Below are positions 62,430 to 64,000 of a DNA stretch of 64,000 nucleotides, in pieces. Where the stretch lies: positions 8,327,411 to 8,391,410 of the forward strand of contig CM055097.1 in NCBI GenBank assembly GCA_029204225.1. Direction: 5' to 3'. This DNA comes from Diphasiastrum complanatum (Eukaryota; Streptophyta; Lycopodiopsida; Lycopodiales; Lycopodiaceae). The translations under genes and the position numbers were made by a program. Numbering within the stretch: position 1 is the first letter of the stretch; the number at the start of each line of letters is the position of its first letter. The notes under the pieces were generated by a model. It ran no database searches. It was not told the origin of the DNA and saw nothing but the letters and a program-made list of their open reading frames with translations.

Positions 62430-64000
62430 ACCAACATCATCCACCCTATTCACAAAAATGGTGACCCCATGATCCCTAATAGCTATGGCACTACCATGAT
62501 TGGGCATGTTCTCGCGAAGCTATATGGTACCCATCCTTCAGTCTACAGTGAGTTCAGAGGCGGAATCCAGGAGATTACATGCTTTGGCCAAGCAAGATTC
62601 AGAGCCCATAACTCTACTACTATTCATCTTCACTCTCCGAACTTTGATCGAGGAAGTGAAGCACAGGAAAGAGAAGGTCTACTGTTGTTTTGTGGACTTC
62701 AGGAAAGTCTTTGATTTTGTCCCATGCTCTCTGCTCTTGATCAAGGAAGTGAAGCATAGGAAAGAGAAGGTCTACTGCTGTTTTGTGGACTTCAGGAAAG
62801 CCTTTGATTTTGACCCATGCTCCCTGCTCATTCAGAGACTTCATGGCCTTGGTTTCTCCACTGACATCATTCTGGCTATGATGGCTCTTTATGAGAGAGT
62901 TTTGGGTTGTTTTCGACATGGCAGTGCTATTTTTGAGCACATTTGGAGCACCATTGGGGTGAAGCAAGGTTGTTCTCTTTCACCGGTTCTCTTTGGATTA
63001 TATGTTGATGAGCTGGAGAGAGTCATCTCACAATGCAATAAGTTGTCTGGTTGTAGACTTGGCGACATTCTGATTTCCATTCTTCTTTACACCGATGATG
63101 TGGTACTAGTCTCCTCGACAAGAGAGGGGTTACAGAGGCAGTTGGATTGCTTACAAGTCTTTTGTACCCGATGGGGCTTGAGGGTGAACATTGCAAAGAC
63201 GTAGGTTATGGTCTTCAACACTTCTAGAGCTTTCATGCAGCGTCAGGAGCTCATTCACTGTGGACAGCCCCCAGAGGTGATTTCTTCATACACTTACTTG
63301 GGGATTTTTCACTAGTCCTACATTCAATATGCAACAGATAGCTACCACTCAACTTGGAAAGCAACATGCTTCCCTTGTTCAGCTAGAGAGGTTTTGCTTC
63401 TAGAAGTCCACTGGGGATGCTCGAAGAAAGTGTAGACTTTTTGATACCATTGTCACCCCCACAGCCTTACATGCAGCAAAGACATGGTGTATCGGTCTTT
63501 CCTCCTCATATTGGGCTAGTATCTTGAGATTGCAGACCATGTCAGCTCGTATGATTCGGGTGAAGTCCTCTATTCCACATGAGATCCTCCTTGTCGTGTT
63601 TGTTGTTACCTAAATAGATAGATGCAGCTTTCCAACTTTTCACATATATTCAGAGAGTTCAGGCACTTCCAAATGCAGAGGAGAGATATACACAGATACC
63701 ACTTTCTTCTTCACATTATCTTCATGATCAGGGTTACAGGCTATCCTGGTTTTTCTCAGGCATCCCAGCTCCTCCTTGAGTCATTTGGTATCTCTATTGC
63801 AGATCTTCCTTTGGGTACTCATCAATATATCAGACGCTTCTTATATAGGGCATATTGTATATTACAAATGAAGTCAAGAAGTCCTCCTAATCCAAAGGTA
63901 GTGCCTCCAAAGGTCTTCCAAGTAACCTGCAAGCTCCAAGATGCTCCCCAACTCCAAGCTAGGATGCCTCCACCTGCAAGTAAGGATCTTCCAGCCTCCA
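62430..64000 (+). mobile_element. LINE (non-LTR) reverse transcriptase fragment
   Basis: Starts mid-RT (broken-frame IIHPIHKNGDP-like text), then FTLRTLIEEVKHRKEKVYCCF and VDFRKAFD, IWSTIGVKQGCSLSPVLFGLYVDELE, and SILLYTDDVVLVSST (catalytic YTDD). Its frame closes at 63202. After that the thumb region (VMVFNTSRAF..., SSYTYLGIF) continues in broken frames to the window end. A 93-bp in-frame duplication sits at the start of the palm. It belongs to the same family as the preceding fragment. Confidence 0.85.
62645..62830 (+). repeat. 93-bp in-frame tandem duplication in the LINE RT
   Basis: GATC(G/A)AGGAAGTGAAGCA begins at 62645 and again at 62738. Each copy encodes EVKHRKEKVYCCFVDFRK followed by (V/A)FDF and a CSLL-type end. 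Confidence 0.9.

Overview
The window looks like nuclear DNA of a land plant with a large, repeat-rich genome, most likely a fern (a lycophyte is possible). The reasons are a plant-type PLS/DYW-class PPR gene, plant Ty1/copia and Ty3/gypsy polyproteins with initiator-Met-tRNA primer sites, long introns full of repeats, a Penelope-like element, and long GA and TA microsatellites. Species assignment is inference. Host genes are few: a PPR gene at 18087-21383, and the 3' part of a class I methyltransferase gene at 52807-56585. Everything else recognisable is mobile or repetitive.

Layout. 1-762 is a copia fragment (+). 763-1395 is an array built on GCCGACACTGTTG-like units. 1700-4860 is a decayed copia element (-). 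5308-14448 is a 9.1 kb element bounded by perfect 34-bp terminal inverted repeats (TIRs). 14811-15240 is a second copy of the GCCGACACTG array. 16030-16440 is a gypsy integrase relic (-). 18087-21709 is the PPR gene followed by a DYW relic. 25298-28543 holds LTRs, a tandem duplication and a (TA)n tract. 30900-33740 is a copia element (+) sitting inside a degenerate satellite. 34651-44755 is a Penelope-like element in tandem arrangement, with 2.2 kb direct repeats and (GA)n tracts. 45150-47750 is a copia element (-). 49509-49863 is a foldback hairpin. 52807-56585 is the methyltransferase gene. 57878-60925 is a gypsy element (-). 60926-64000 holds two LINE fragments (+).

The main discovery is the 9.1 kb TIR element. 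It encodes a decayed DDE-type transposase, a broken BAH-like chromatin protein with an E2F-like site before its start, an unrecognised acidic protein, and an apparently intact five-exon gene. That last gene fuses a CENH3-like histone H3 fold (residues about 40-128) to a Ulp1/SENP-like (C48) domain (residues about 236-467). All five exons join in frame into 467 codons. In the Ulp1-like part the Gln and Cys of the active site are present, but the His and Asp positions appear to be Pro and Asn. The histone-fusion gene and the unknown gene diverge from a 0.8 kb promoter region that carries eight CACGTG boxes. I know of no described transposon carrying a histone H3 fused to a Ulp1 domain. I read this as a mobile element that may engage chromatin, perhaps centromeric chromatin.

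Other points of interest: the PPR gene has two N-terminal PDF motifs otherwise typical of organellar single-strand DNA-binding (OSB) proteins, and its DYW tail is eroded. The methyltransferase gene has a textbook AT-AC U12-type intron and a GC-AG intron. The Penelope-like element has a terminal hairpin with a compensatory base change between copies.
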